Shown here: positions 16,472 to 26,045 of the stretch, piece by piece
How the letters are laid out: the number at the start of each line of letters is the position of its first letter
Position numbering within the stretch: the first letter of the stretch is position 1
Origin: Dendronalium phyllosphericum CENA369
Lineage (GTDB): Bacteria > Cyanobacteriota > Cyanobacteriia > Cyanobacteriales > Nostocaceae
Direction: 5' to 3'
DNA length: 64,000 nucleotides
NCBI RefSeq assembly: GCF_016056275.1
Contig: NZ_JAECZA010000289.1
Coordinates: forward strand, 151,984 to 215,983
The notes under the pieces: generated by a model
Databases searched by the model: none
What the model was told of the DNA's origin: nothing
The model's input: only the letters and a program-made list of their open reading frames with translations
Program-made: the position numbers and the translations under genes

Positions 16472-18154
16472 ATGACAAATACCCAAATCGAAAATCCCAA
16501 AATACTACTAGAAACACACCACCATCTCCCCACCACCTGGAAAACCTACTTCACCTTCAGCACTGACCACAAAGTCATCGGTATTCAATATATAGTTACC
16601 TCCTTTCTCTTTTTCCTCATTGGCGGCATATTGGCAATGATTATTCGCGGCGAACTAATTACCCCAGAAGCCGATTTAGTTGACCGCACCGTTTACAATG
16701 CCATGTTCACCATGCACGGCACAATCATGCTGTTCTTGTGGACTTTTCCCGTCTTAGTTGGTCTAGCAAACTACCTTGTCCCGCTTATGATTGGGGCGCG
16801 AGATATGGCATTTCCCCGCCTGAATGCCGTAGCCTTCTGGATGGTGCCAGTATTCGGAATTATCCTGATGGCTAGTTTCTTCCTACCCGGTGGCCCAGCC
16901 CAAGCAGGTTGGTGGTCTTATCCCCCAGTGAGTCTGCAAAATCCTACAGGTAATCTCATTAACGGTCAATTTCTCTGGCTGATAGCTGTCGCCATATCAG
17001 GTGTATCCTCGATTATGGGCGGTGTTAATTTTGTTACTACCATTGTTAAAATGCGCGCCCCAGGAATGACCTTCTTTCGGATGCCGGCTTATGTTTGGGC
17101 AGTGTTCAGCGCCCAGATTATCCAACTGTTTGGCTTACCTGCACTCACAGCCGGGGCTGTTATGTTGTTACTCGACTTGACTATTGGTACAGCCTTCTTT
17201 GACCCAGCAAAGGGCGGTAATGCAGTTCTCTTTCAACACTTTTTCTGGTTTTATTCACACCCTGCCGTCTACGTAATTATACTACCTATTTTTGGCATTT
17301 TTTCCGAAATATTCCCAGTTTATAGCCGTAAACCTCTGTTTGGCTACAAGGTAGTTGCCGTTTCCTCACTATTGATTGCCGGCGTAAGTGGTTTTGTCTG
17401 GGTACATCACATGTTTGCTAGTGGTACACCAGCCTGGATGCGGATAGTTTTCATGGTTTCCACAATGTTCGTTTCCGTACCCACGGGGATTAAAGTTTTT
17501 GCTTGGGTGGCGACAATTTGGGGAGGTAAACTGCGGCTGACTACCCCGATGCTGTTTGCTTTGGGTGGATTGATTATGTTTGTGTTTGCGGGTATCACAG
17601 GCATTATGCTTTCCGCAGTACCAATTGATATTCACGTTAATAATACCTACTTTGTTGTGGGTCACTTTCATTACGTCCTCTATGGGACTGTGACAATGGG
17701 GATGTTTGCCGCATTTTATCACTGGTTTCCCAAGATGACTGGGCGGATGTACTACGAAGGCTTAGGTAAGCTGCATTTTTGGTTATCATTCATCGGTACT
17801 AACCTCAACTTTTTACCGATGCACCCATTAGGTTTGCAAGGGATGTTGCGGCGGGTTTCTTCTTACGACCCAGAGTATGCTTTTTGGAATGTGATTGCTA
17901 GTATTGGTGGATTTTTGTTGGGGATGTCTACACTACCCTTTATTTTGAACATGATTGGTTCTTGGGTACAGGGTGAGAAAGCACCGGATAATCCTTGGCG
18001 GGCTATTGGGTTGGAGTGGCTGGTGGCTTCTCCGCCGCCGGTGGAGAATTTTGAGGAGATTCCTGTGGTGATTTCTGAACCTTATGGGTATGGGAAGTCT
18101 GAACCGTTGACGGCGAATTTGGAAAAGCAAGAGTTAGCAAGAGATTTGAATTAA
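16472..18154 (+). CDS. coxA: Cytochrome oxidase subunit I (alternative oxidase, CoxA-type)
   Basis: This subunit I of about 560 residues has all heme and CuB ligands: MHGTIM (heme a His), WFYSHPAVY (CuB His and cross-linked Tyr), HHMFASG, and GHFHYVLYG (both axial hemes). The usual HPEVY Glu of the D channel is Ala (HPAVY). ATG 16472 was preferred over an in-frame GTG at 16460; neither has a good ribosome site. The spacer before it holds the dispersed repeat CTCTGCGCCTCTGCGTGA. It reduces O2 to water in thylakoid or plasma membrane and forms a unit with coxB and coxC. Confidence 0.95.
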   Translation: MTNTQIENPKILLETHHHLPTTWKTYFTFSTDHKVIGIQYIVTSFLFFLIGGILAMIIRGELITPEADLVDRTVYNAMFTMHGTIMLFLWTFPVLVGLANYLVPLMIGARDMAFPRLNAVAFWMVPVFGIILMASFFLPGGPAQAGWWSYPPVSLQNPTGNLINGQFLWLIAVAISGVSSIMGGVNFVTTIVKMRAPGMTFFRMPAYVWAVFSAQIIQLFGLPALTAGAVMLLLDLTIGTAFFDPAKGGNAVLFQHFFWFYSHPAVYVIILPIFGIFSEIFPVYSRKPLFGYKVVAVSSLLIAGVSGFVWVHHMFASGTPAWMRIVFMVSTMFVSVPTGIKVFAWVATIWGGKLRLTTPMLFALGGLIMFVFAGITGIMLSAVPIDIHVNNTYFVVGHFHYVLYGTVTMGMFAAFYHWFPKMTGRMYYEGLGKLHFWLSFIGTNLNFLPMHPLGLQGMLRRVSSYDPEYAFWNVIASIGGFLLGMSTLPFILNMIGSWVQGEKAPDNPWRAIGLEWLVASPPPVENFEEIPVVISEPYGYGKSEPLTANLEKQELARDLN

Positions 18155-18182
18155 TTCATACTTTAAACCTAGTGCGATGTTC

Positions 18183-18245
18183 GTAGTAAGGACTCCAGTC
18201 CTTAATTTTGTTTCCAGGAGAGGAGAGGACTAAAGTCCCCACTAC
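18183..18245. repeat. Inverted repeat of the GTAGT...GGACT type
   Basis: GTAGTAAGGACTCCAGT at 18183-18199 is mirrored imperfectly by ACTAAAGTCCCCACTAC at 18229-18245. It fills most of the coxA-coxC spacer and resembles a dispersed cyanobacterial hairpin repeat. Confidence 0.5.
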
Positions 18246-18275
18246 AAACCAAAAAAAATTAGTGAAAATTCAACT

Positions 18276-18929
18276 ATGACTGTGAATAGTTCTATTAGTC
18301 GAGAAGAGTTGCAGGAGTCTTTGGAGACGAGGACTGTTGAACATACTCATGATGAAGAAGCCAATAGTATGTTTGGCTTTATCGTATTTTTACTTTCGGA
18401 AAGTATCATTTTTCTGAGTTTTTTTGCGGGATATATTGTTTATAAAACCACAACTCCTGATTGGCTACCGCCTGGTGTTGAGGGGCTGGAAATTAGGGAA
18501 CCGACAATTAATACTGTGATTCTGGTTTCTAGTAGTTTTGTGATTTATTTCGCGGAACTTGCCCTGAAACGCCATAATATGTGGGGATTCCGCCTACTTT
18601 GGTTAACAACAATGGCGATGGGTAGCTACTTCTTATATGGTCAAGCAGTTGAATGGAGTAGTCTGCATTTTAGTGTGACATCTGGCGTATTCGGGGGAAT
18701 GTTTTATCTATTAACAGGATTCCACGGGTTGCACGTTTTTACTGGTGTGTTGTTGCAGTTAATTATGTTAGTGCGATCGCTCATCCCCGGTAATGCAGCA
18801 ATTTTCTCCCCAAAGAAGAAGAAAATTGGAGTGTTGTTGAAGTCTTTAAAAAAGAACGTTATCACACTCAAGAACAATGGTACGACAGCGCCGGCGAACC
18901 TTTTCGTCCCCAAATTAACTATTGGGTAG
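18276..18929 (+). pseudogene. coxC: Cytochrome oxidase subunit III, 3'-truncated and joined to a GMC oxidoreductase
   Basis: The frame holds a normal CoxC for about 174 residues: SMFGFIVFLLSESIIFLSFF, six helices, and FYLLTGFHGLHVFTGVLLQL. Just after LIPGN (about 18797) the similarity stops, and 40 unrelated, Lys-rich residues follow, read out of frame from the gene behind. The last membrane helix of subunit III, which usually ends with a WHFVD-type segment, is missing. A deletion joining this gene to the GMC gene best explains it. The truncated subunit might still assemble. Confidence 0.85.
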
Positions 18930-20233
18930 GCGGAAATACAAAAGTATATGGTGCAGCACTGTTGCGGATGCGGGAACGGGATTTTCAAGAAGTCAAACAT
19001 CAAGATGGGGTTTCAAGTGAGTGGCCTTTGAAATACCAAGACTTTGAACCCTATTACACCGAAGCGGAAAAACTCTACCATGTCCACGGTAAACTAGGGG
19101 ATGACCCAACAGAACCACCCCGCAGCGAAACTTATCCTTATGCAGAAGTAAGTCACGAAGCGCGGATGCAAACAATTGCTCATGCTATCTCCCAACAAGG
19201 GCTACATCCAACACATCTACCTTTAGCACTCAAGAGTGATTGTATCCGATGTCATACTTGCGATGGTTTCCCTTGTAAAATAGATGCGAAAGCTGATGCT
19301 GAGACTGTGGGAATTAACCCAGCTTTGTCACATTCTAACGTCACCTTAAAAACCTCAGCTAAGGTTGTGCGTTTACACACTAACCCATCTGGTATTGAGG
19401 TGAAAGCTGTGGAAGCGGAAATAGATGGACAATCTTATCTATTTTTCGCAGATATATTCGTCCTAGCTTGTGGTGCGGTAAATTCGGCGGCGTTGTTATT
19501 ACGTTCTGCAAATGATAAACACTCCAAGGGACTTGCTAATAGTTCTGATTTGGTGGGACGTAATTTTATGAAACATCTGATGACGGCGATGGTACAACTC
19601 AGCCCCATACCAAACCCGACTGTGTTTCAGAAAACAATTGCTGTGAATGATTTTTATTGGGGAGAATCAGAGTTTCCTTTCCCAATGGGTCATATTCAAA
19701 ATACAGGTAGTATTTTACAAGAAATGATTCCCGCAGAAGCATCGCCTTTGTTATCGCTAATGTCCAGGTTAGTTCCTGGGTTTGGAATGCGACAGTTAGC
19801 GAATCATTCTATTGGTTGGTGGTTACAAACGGAAGATTTACCTGACCCAAAAAATCGGGTGCGGGTTGTGGGTGATAAGTTGTATTTGGATTATACGCCC
19901 AATAATATTGAAGCACACGATCGCCTGATTTATCGCTGGACTAATATCCTTAAGGCTGTAGATCGCTCTTCGGAAAACCCGGTGTTTCGTCGCGGGATTT
20001 ATCCCCGTAGTGATAGCCCGATTCAAGTGGTGGCGAATCAGTGCGGTACTTGTCGGTTTGGGGAAGATGCGACTACATCTGTGCTTGACCTTGATTGTCG
20101 CACCCATGATGTGAATAATCTCTATGTTGTTGATGGTAGTTTCTTCCCGTCTAACTCTGGGGTGAGTCCAGCTTTAACTATTATTGCCAATGCGTTGCGA
20201 GTTGGAAATCATCTGATTCAACGATTGCATTAA
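18800..20233 (+). pseudogene. GMC-family oxidoreductase, 5'-truncated
   Basis: From the join onward one frame reads NFLPKEEENWSVVEVF and FRPQINYWVGGNTKVYGAAL, typical for the GMC flavoprotein family after its first 60-70 residues. It continues to the C-terminal NLYVVDGSFFPSNSGVSPALT with the conserved His/Asn region replaced by this SNSGVSPALT form. The N-terminal FAD-binding GxGxxG and the start codon are absent. An internal ATG at 18962 would give 423 residues, but without the nucleotide-binding fold. It is therefore probably inactive. Confidence 0.82.
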
Positions 20234-20297
20234 TATGATATTGGCTTGAAGCGAATATAATTTTTATTATTACTTGACAAGTATGAAAATGTCAAAA

Positions 20298-20308
20298 GAC
20301 AAGCTGTC
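20298..20308. promoter_or_regulatory. GACA-N3-TGTC operator copy
   Basis: GACA-AGC-TGTC is preceded by TGTCAAAA, as in the two strong copies at 13720 and 14248. A half-match (GACAAGTATGA) lies 22 bp before it at 20276. No intact gene with a matching promoter follows directly; the nearest plus-strand gene is the CsoR-like one. Confidence 0.5.
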
Positions 20309-20439
20309 AGAATTTTTTAAAACTTAATTATGGGCTATTCACAAAAAAATTCAATAATTTCTTCTTGTTATGATATGTTTGGCTGATGAACAATTGCTTT
20401 CTTATCTATCTTTTTATATCTATTTTGTGTCATCCAATC

Positions 20440-20637
20440 TTAAGCTTTACCTGCTTCTAATAAAGATTGACCGAGATAACCACCCTTTGCCTCAACTCCT
20501 GGTAAGGCAAAGAAATATCCGCCGCCAATCGGTTTAATATACTCTTCTAAAGGTTCTCCATTTAAGCGTGATTGAACTGTAATAAAACCCTTTTCTAAAT
20601 TTGACTGGAAACAAACAAACAGCAGTCCCATATCTAG
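20440..20637 (-). pseudogene. C-terminal fragment of a Dyp-type peroxidase
   Basis: About 65 residues read [29 protein letters not shown] and [11 protein letters not shown], the characteristic end of Dyp-type heme peroxidases. The catalytic part with GxxDG and the heme His is absent. The fragment stops where the CsoR-like gene begins on the opposite strand, so this is a deletion join. Confidence 0.75.
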
Positions 20638-20900
20638 GTGAAGCATCTTTAAATGATTTGATGAAACGATTGTCTCGTATTGAAGGGCATATTCGGGGTA
20701 TCAAGAATATGGTTGAGGATAGTCGTCCTTGTCCAGATGTATTGATTAAAATAGCTGCTGTCCGAGGAGCAGTTAAGCAAGTTGGTCGAATTATTTTAAA
20801 TGAATATCTCAAGGAATCCGTTGCTCGAACTACTCAACAGGAAGATGTTAAAACTGAGATTGAAGCTCTAAAGATTGTATTAGATCGTTTTTTAAGCTAG
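20601..20900 (+). CDS. CsoR/FrmR-family metal-sensing repressor, N-terminus joined to foreign DNA
   Basis: The recognisable domain runs from about 20643 to the end: [48 protein letters not shown]. The first 14 codons of the frame are antisense to the Dyp fragment, so the original start may be lost; ATG at 20661 is an alternative. CsoR binds Cu(I) with Cys-His-Cys. Here the first Cys is kept (RPCPD), but the next two ligands appear as Tyr and Ser (EYLKES instead of EHLxxC). Either it no longer senses copper or it senses something else. Confidence 0.75.
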   Translation: MTGNKQTAVPYLGEASLNDLMKRLSRIEGHIRGIKNMVEDSRPCPDVLIKIAAVRGAVKQVGRIILNEYLKESVARTTQQEDVKTEIEALKIVLDRFLS

Positions 20901-21024
20901 ATATTAGGTTTGCTACGCAGTGAAGTTATTTGTCGTTAGTTGCTGTTAGGAAAATGGTTTGAGCATTAGAGATTGTTTATTCCAGTTACTTACGATTTTA
21001 TAGTAGTTATTTTGGCAAAGTATA

Positions 21025-21564
21025 ATGATAGCTAATAAATTTGAGCGACTTATATCCTTACTCATTTGTTTGTGTCTTTTAGTTCCATCTGTACCGACTA
21101 TTGCCCAAACTCCAGAAGAATGGATCGCTCTAGGAAAGCGCATACATGGAGGTTTTGGCAGTTATATTGCTCTATGAATCCGTATAGGATTAGATGCAAT
21201 GAAGCGTCTTGATGCTAAAGGGCGCGAATTGGATGTTACTTACTTTGATGGTGCTAATGCGCCATGTCCTTGTGTTGCAGATGGCATTATGATTGCTACA
21301 GTTGCCACGCCGGGGCAAAACTCACTACGAGTCATACCCTCTAAAAGCGACGTAAGTAACTTTGGGATTGTTGTAATTAAGAATAAAAAAACAGGAAAAT
21401 CACTGCGTTATGTAATACCAGCAGCAGCTCGTTCTCTACTTGATAAGTGGAACCAAGATTTGGGCGATCGCCAGCGATATGATGCAGTCATGAATGCTTC
21501 TAGTGATTCTCTATTTCGTGTGGATAAATACAAAAAAACAGACGAGTCAAGCTCCAAGATTTGA
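21025..21564 (+). pseudogene. FmdE-family (formylmethanofuran dehydrogenase subunit E-like) exported protein with in-frame TGA
   Basis: One frame from ATG 21025 encodes a signal peptide (LISLLICLCLLVPSVPTIAQ), then GKRIHGGFGSYIAL, an in-frame TGA at 21175-21177, and IRIGLDAMKRLDAKGRELDV with a CPC motif (NAPCPCVADG). The TGA stands where GGA (Gly) would be expected, so a single base change explains it. The rest is intact to 21564. FmdE-like proteins bind metal through such cysteines; the role of exported cyanobacterial members is unknown. Two further relics of the same gene lie at 24514 and 26791. Confidence 0.7.
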
Positions 21565-21593
21565 CATTTATTCTCTGCTCTCAATCTCTTCAT

Positions 21594-23410
21594 CTAGAAC
21601 ACCGATTCAGTAATCAAATAGAAGTAGAGGCAAGCTCAGTAGTGTTGGTAAAAATTTTGGCAAGGACATGAAGATTATGAACAACGGCTACGCGACGAAG
21701 GTCAAATAAGTTTTTACGAGAACCGACATAACGAGCCTGCTGTGATTGCCAATGACCAATATGAGATAAAGAATGCTCAACACAAACACGTTCTCGGAGT
21801 TTGGCACGACCTATTGGAGTTAGTTGACGTTCTCGTAATTCCCGAAACAATAGCTCTTGTGGATGAATTGAAATACTGCGTCCGCGTGGAGAGGTGGTGC
21901 AAGATTCCCTAACAGGACAAGTTGCACAAACCTCCTGTGGAAACTGGACTTTAGCACCCAAAGTAAAAGGTAAAGTTACTTGATTGGGACAACAAATAGT
22001 ACCATTGTCCCAATCCAATACAAACGCAGTTTTCGCAAATTTTGTACCGTTGTGGACGATCCAAGCCTTACAATATATACTCAATTGCTCACTGCGATTT
22101 TTGACTAAGGAGCTACTCAAATAAGCCCGGTCAATATGTAATTCGCTGAGTTCGACATCTTGTGTTTGTAAGTCCTGAGTAATCGCATCAGTTACAGATG
22201 CTTCTGGGAGATTAGCCTTGGTAATCCCAACAGCACGAATCATTCCATTGTCTAAATCTCGTAAAACATGACGTTTATATCCATCAATCTTCTGACTACG
22301 ACTTTTACGCCCATGTCTCATCTGTTCGTCTTCGATTGAGATGCGCCGTTCTTTAGCAACACCAGAGCGCAGTTTCACCTCACCATGTTCGGAGATTTCT
22401 ACATCCTGTGTTTCGATTTGTCGTGCTGTCTCAAGAGTTGCACGAAGTAGCGGATGTTCAGATTCTGTGGGGTGTGTTTGAACAAAAGTATCGAGTCGCT
22501 CTAAAGCATCCAGTACAATCCCCAAAGCTAAATTTTTCTGGTCTGGGTCATCCCAGTTTAAGTCTAAAGCCGCTTTTAAGCTTGAAGTGGCGACTATACC
22601 CACGCCAATATCATTAGCAACTTCCGCCAACTCCCACAAGGTGCTGGCTAGCTATCACGCCAATCGCTTTTTTGAGCGCGTGACCCAACAAATTATATGT
22701 ATCTTCGACCTTCGATGCTCCCCACAATGGACTTGAATCAAGTGCAGCTCGTAATTGCCTTGAGCCAAAACCCTTTGTCTGCTCTGCTAGTTCTACTGTT
22801 CGCTCAATTAGCCTACGGTCAAGACCTTGGATAATTAGCGCTGTGCGAAATCTCGCCAGTGTCGCCTGAGAAAATGGTGCAATTTCGCAATCAATACAAT
22901 CAACTACCAATTGCCAACGTCTATCCATGAGCAATGCTTCAATTGCTTCTGCATCCGAGGCTCCTGTGTAGGCTTGCAAGATTGTCGTCAAAGCTAACTG
23001 TGCTGGTGGTACTGGCGGATGTCCTTTAGGAGAATCTGCGTATAGCTTGCTTAGTTCCTCTTGAAATTGTTCATCAAATATTTGATGACGGTATTGCCGC
23101 AAGAATGTAAATAGCTTCGCTCGTTTAATGCGCTTGACGATACTTTGCTCTTGTGATGTTAATTCTACCGATGGATGCCAAATTCCTGGTCGCATACGTA
23201 CATTTTCAGCTTGCACTAGCACAATTTATTACCTAAATCTACCCCAATCTGGGCAACACCACTCCTTGAGACTTTGTTAAATATCGCTCAAGCCTTATTT
23301 ATTGTTATAAGCATTGTTTGGTAAGCGTTTCCTCTATTTTCTCCTTTATGATTTACCTTACTCTGGGCAGATTCTTCTTTTATTCTGCGATTACTGAATC
23401 GGTGTTCTAG
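21594..23410 (-). mobile_element. IS1182-family insertion sequence (about 1.8 kb)
   Basis: Perfect 22-bp inverted repeats CTAGAACACCGATTCAGTAATC lie at 21594-21615 and 23389-23410. The outer CTAG is palindromic and may be a 4-bp target duplication, as is common for IS1182-type elements. The transposase is read on the minus strand in two frames. The element lies between the FmdE-like pseudogene and a truncated acyl-AMP ligase. Confidence 0.85.
21614..23222 (-). pseudogene. IS1182-family transposase, frameshifted
   Basis: The N-terminal 202 residues (23222-22614) hold DSPKGHPPVPPAQLALTTILQAY and LDSSPLWGASKVEDT (first catalytic Asp). The C-terminal 341 residues (22639-21614) hold GYKRHVLRD, IDRAYLSS (second Asp), a Cys-rich VCATCPVRESC segment and VCVEHSLSHI (catalytic Glu). 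The frames overlap near 22614-22639, where a one-base change would rejoin them around VGVGG/ELAEVANDIGV. The copy is probably inactive. Confidence 0.82.
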
Positions 23411-24204
23411 TAGTTGCTTTGTACCGGGAAATTAATTGTCTGTAGCCAACGTAGGGGGCGCTGTAGAAAAGCGACAGGAGGCATGAGAATACAGGGGATG
23501 CCTAAGTACAGGGGCTGAAGCATATTCCCAATCAGTCCCATATCATGAAACAGAGGCAACCAACCTACGAAGATAGTCTTTGAGCTATGCCCCATAGCCT
23601 GCTGAATTATCTGCTGGTTATGCAGAAGATTGCCATGACTAACCATTACCCCTTTAGGTGTGCCAGTGGAACCTGATGTGTATTGTAGAAAAGCTAAAGT
23701 ATCACTTCTGGGTTGAGTCTGGAACCAATTTTTTTCTAGTCCACTCTGAAGATTGTCGGTAGTTACCCACTGCATGGACTTGAGGTTTGGAGTTTGCTGC
23801 AACTGATGTTCTATCTGGGTAAGAATCTTGGTGGTTGTCAGCGCCACGGTTGCTTGTGCATCAGCTACAATAGCTTCTAATCTAGGCATGGGTCGATTCA
23901 GTCGAGGCGGATAAGCAGGGACGGCAACGACTCCAGCGTAGAGACATCCAAAAAAGGCGGCAATATATTCTAGACCTGGCGGGTACAGTAGTACAGCACG
24001 CTCCCCACTGACTAGGCAATTTTGTAGCCTTGCTGCAATAGTTCGAGCTTGACAATCGAGTTCGTGGTAAGTTATGTTTGCTTCTTCTGTTTCTCCATCA
24101 AGCAAAAAAGAATAGGCGTTCTGTTTGGGCTGTTCGCTCGCTCGAAAACGAAGAATTTCTACGAAACTGGAAAAATCAATTGGAAGCTCTAAAGGTTGAT
24201 TGCC
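23407..24204 (-). pseudogene. Fatty-acyl-AMP ligase, 3'-truncated
   Basis: About 255 N-terminal residues of a FAAL-type adenylating enzyme start at ATG 24204: ILRFRASEQPKQNAYSFL, AVLLYPPGLEYIAAFFGCLY, the P-loop YTSGSTGTPKGVMVSHG, and WLPLFHDMGLIGNMLQPLY. Similarity ends at LRWLQTI, followed by about eight unrelated residues and a stop within the IS end. The C-terminal half of the adenylation domain is missing. FAALs load fatty acids onto PKS/NRPS lines; no such line is in the window. Confidence 0.85.
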
Positions 24205-24339
24205 CATTTGTAACACCACTTACTACTTATGCTCAGTTAATTGACGAAAAAGTCATAACTGACCAAATTAGCGGCTAAAATGCTTTCTAGCACGGACACT
24301 AACTGTATATACTGAATCAAGCTGTTACCTGCGTCAAAA

Positions 24340-24350
24340 GACAAGATGTC
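24340..24350. promoter_or_regulatory. GACA-N3-TGTC operator copy
   Basis: GACA-AGA-TGTC preceded by GTCAAAA matches the extended form of the oxidase operator. It is about 136 bp upstream of the truncated acyl-AMP ligase (minus strand) and 24 bp before a 27-codon plus-strand frame at 24374 starting MADPKPFSSSDRIL. Its target is unknown. Confidence 0.45.
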
Positions 24351-24513
24351 AAACTTCAGATAGCCTACATAACATGGCAGATCCAAAGCCCTTCTCTTCT
24401 AGCGATCGCATTCTACAGGTGACAAAAAATTTATACTTATTTACAATTCTCATATAGCAAGAACGCTACAATCGTCAGACCTTGGACAAAATAAAAAGCT
24501 GTTTCTCCCCATA

Positions 24514-24713
24514 AAAAGGACTTTAGTAACTTAAGGATTGTGCTAATTAAAAATAAAAAAACAGGAGAGTTACTGCGTTAATATAATATTGACTGCATTT
24601 TGTTCTCTAATTAATAGATATAACCAGGATCTGGGCGATCTCCAGGGGGGCTACGATGCAGTGATGAATACGTCTAATTATTTTCTATTTCGTGTTTATA
24701 GTAACAACTAAAT
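24514..24713 (+). pseudogene. Second FmdE-family relic
   Basis: Broken pieces match the C-terminal third of the 21025-21564 gene: SNLRIVLIKNKKTGELLR, then after stops YNQDLGD, YDAVMNTS and FLFRVY. The nucleotide match to the first copy is easy to follow for about 190 bp. Several stops and indels show it is dead. The remaining gap (24220-24942) holds only the operator copy and AT-rich DNA. Confidence 0.65.
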
Positions 24714-24942
24714 AAGTGAGAAAACACCTAAGCTTTTAGAAAAGTTAGAAAAATTATTTTTTGATATTAGTCAAGCAAACTTGAATAAAACCTGTCTATT
24801 TTTGTAGAAAAAGTACCTTTGAAATTAGGCAAATAAATATTATTTAATGAGATTTAATATCTCCAATCTGTATTTAATAAACTTTTTGAACTTGAAAGAA
24901 TTGATACTGTTTTTGAAATTCTTAAGATTGAATAGAAAAATT

Positions 24943-25854
24943 ATGTGTGTAACCTGCGGTTGCTCTGACGATGCTGAAGTCAAAATCATCAACACTGAAA
25001 CAAATGAAGTAGCAATAATTAGCTCCCAAAATGAGCATCATCACCACACTCATACTTCACCTGAAGATACAGCGATCACCCATCCTCACAATCATGACTC
25101 TAATCATATTCACACCCACACTTTACCAGATGGCACTGTAGTCACGCATTCTCACAGTCATGATTCCATCTCAGAAGCATCTCAGATTCATGCTCAAGTA
25201 CATAGTAAAACTATATCTTTAGAGCAAGATATCTTAGCAAAAAATAATTTAATAGCAGCCCAAAATCGCGGATGGTTTAAAGGGCGTAACATTGTTGCTT
25301 TAAATCTAATGAGTTCTCCTGGTTCTGGGAAAACAACACTATTAACTCGCACTATTAATGATTTAAAGCATCAGTTGTCTATTAACGTTATTGAAGGAGA
25401 TCAAGAAACGATTAATGATGCTAATAAAATTCAAGAAACAGGCTGTAAAGTAGTACAAATTAACACAGGTACAGGCTGTCATTTAGATGCAGCAATGGTA
25501 GAACAGGGTTTGCAACAATTAAATCCACCTTTGAATTCAGTCGTAATGATTGAGAATGTTGGTAACTTAGTTTGTCCAGCATTATTTGATTTAGGCGAAC
25601 AGGCAAAAGTTGTCATTCTATCTGTGACTGAAGGCGAAGATAAACCAATTAAATATCCGCATATGTTCCGCGCTAGTGAGGTGATGATTCTCACTAAAAT
25701 TGATTTACTACCTCATGTGCAGTTTGACGTTCAGCGTTGCATAGAATACGCCCAGCAGGTTAATCCTCAAATTCAGGTTTTTCAAGTTTCAGCATTAACT
25801 GGAACTGGGTTAGAGAGTTGGTATAAGTGGTTATCACAAAGGGTTAGTAACTAA
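24943..25854 (+). CDS. hypB: Hydrogenase nickel-incorporation GTPase HypB (extra copy)
   Basis: This 303-residue protein starts at ATG 24943 with MCVTCGCSDD, the HypB N-terminal CxxCGC nickel motif, then two His-rich stretches (EHHHHTHT and HIHTHTLPDG). The GTPase core follows: SSPGSGKTTLL (P-loop), EGDQET, and TKIDLLP. It delivers nickel to the large hydrogenase subunit together with HypA. A second, shorter hypB lies at 30512-31363 in the hyp operon; the two cores are nearly identical, and this copy has a duplicated His segment. It stands alone with no neighbouring hyp gene, so it probably arose by duplication. Confidence 0.93.
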   Translation: MCVTCGCSDDAEVKIINTETNEVAIISSQNEHHHHTHTSPEDTAITHPHNHDSNHIHTHTLPDGTVVTHSHSHDSISEASQIHAQVHSKTISLEQDILAKNNLIAAQNRGWFKGRNIVALNLMSSPGSGKTTLLTRTINDLKHQLSINVIEGDQETINDANKIQETGCKVVQINTGTGCHLDAAMVEQGLQQLNPPLNSVVMIENVGNLVCPALFDLGEQAKVVILSVTEGEDKPIKYPHMFRASEVMILTKIDLLPHVQFDVQRCIEYAQQVNPQIQVFQVSALTGTGLESWYKWLSQRVSN

Positions 25855-26045
25855 AAATATCTATCTAAATCTACTCATATCTGATTAAACAAGAACTTAT
25901 ACTGAAGATATGAGTAGGTTTAACGGTTAGGAATAATTCGTGAGCATAACTCCAAAGTTAGCCAAAATTTTAGGTATGCACACTGCATTTGAAAGGCTAT
26001 AATCTTGTGTCTAAACATCGCACTGCGAGATCACGATGAGGACAC

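Noticed and set aside
24374-24457. 27-codon frame MADPKPFSSSDRIL behind an operator copy
   Set aside because: It starts like a real protein but stops early. I could not link it to any family, so it is mentioned only with the operator.
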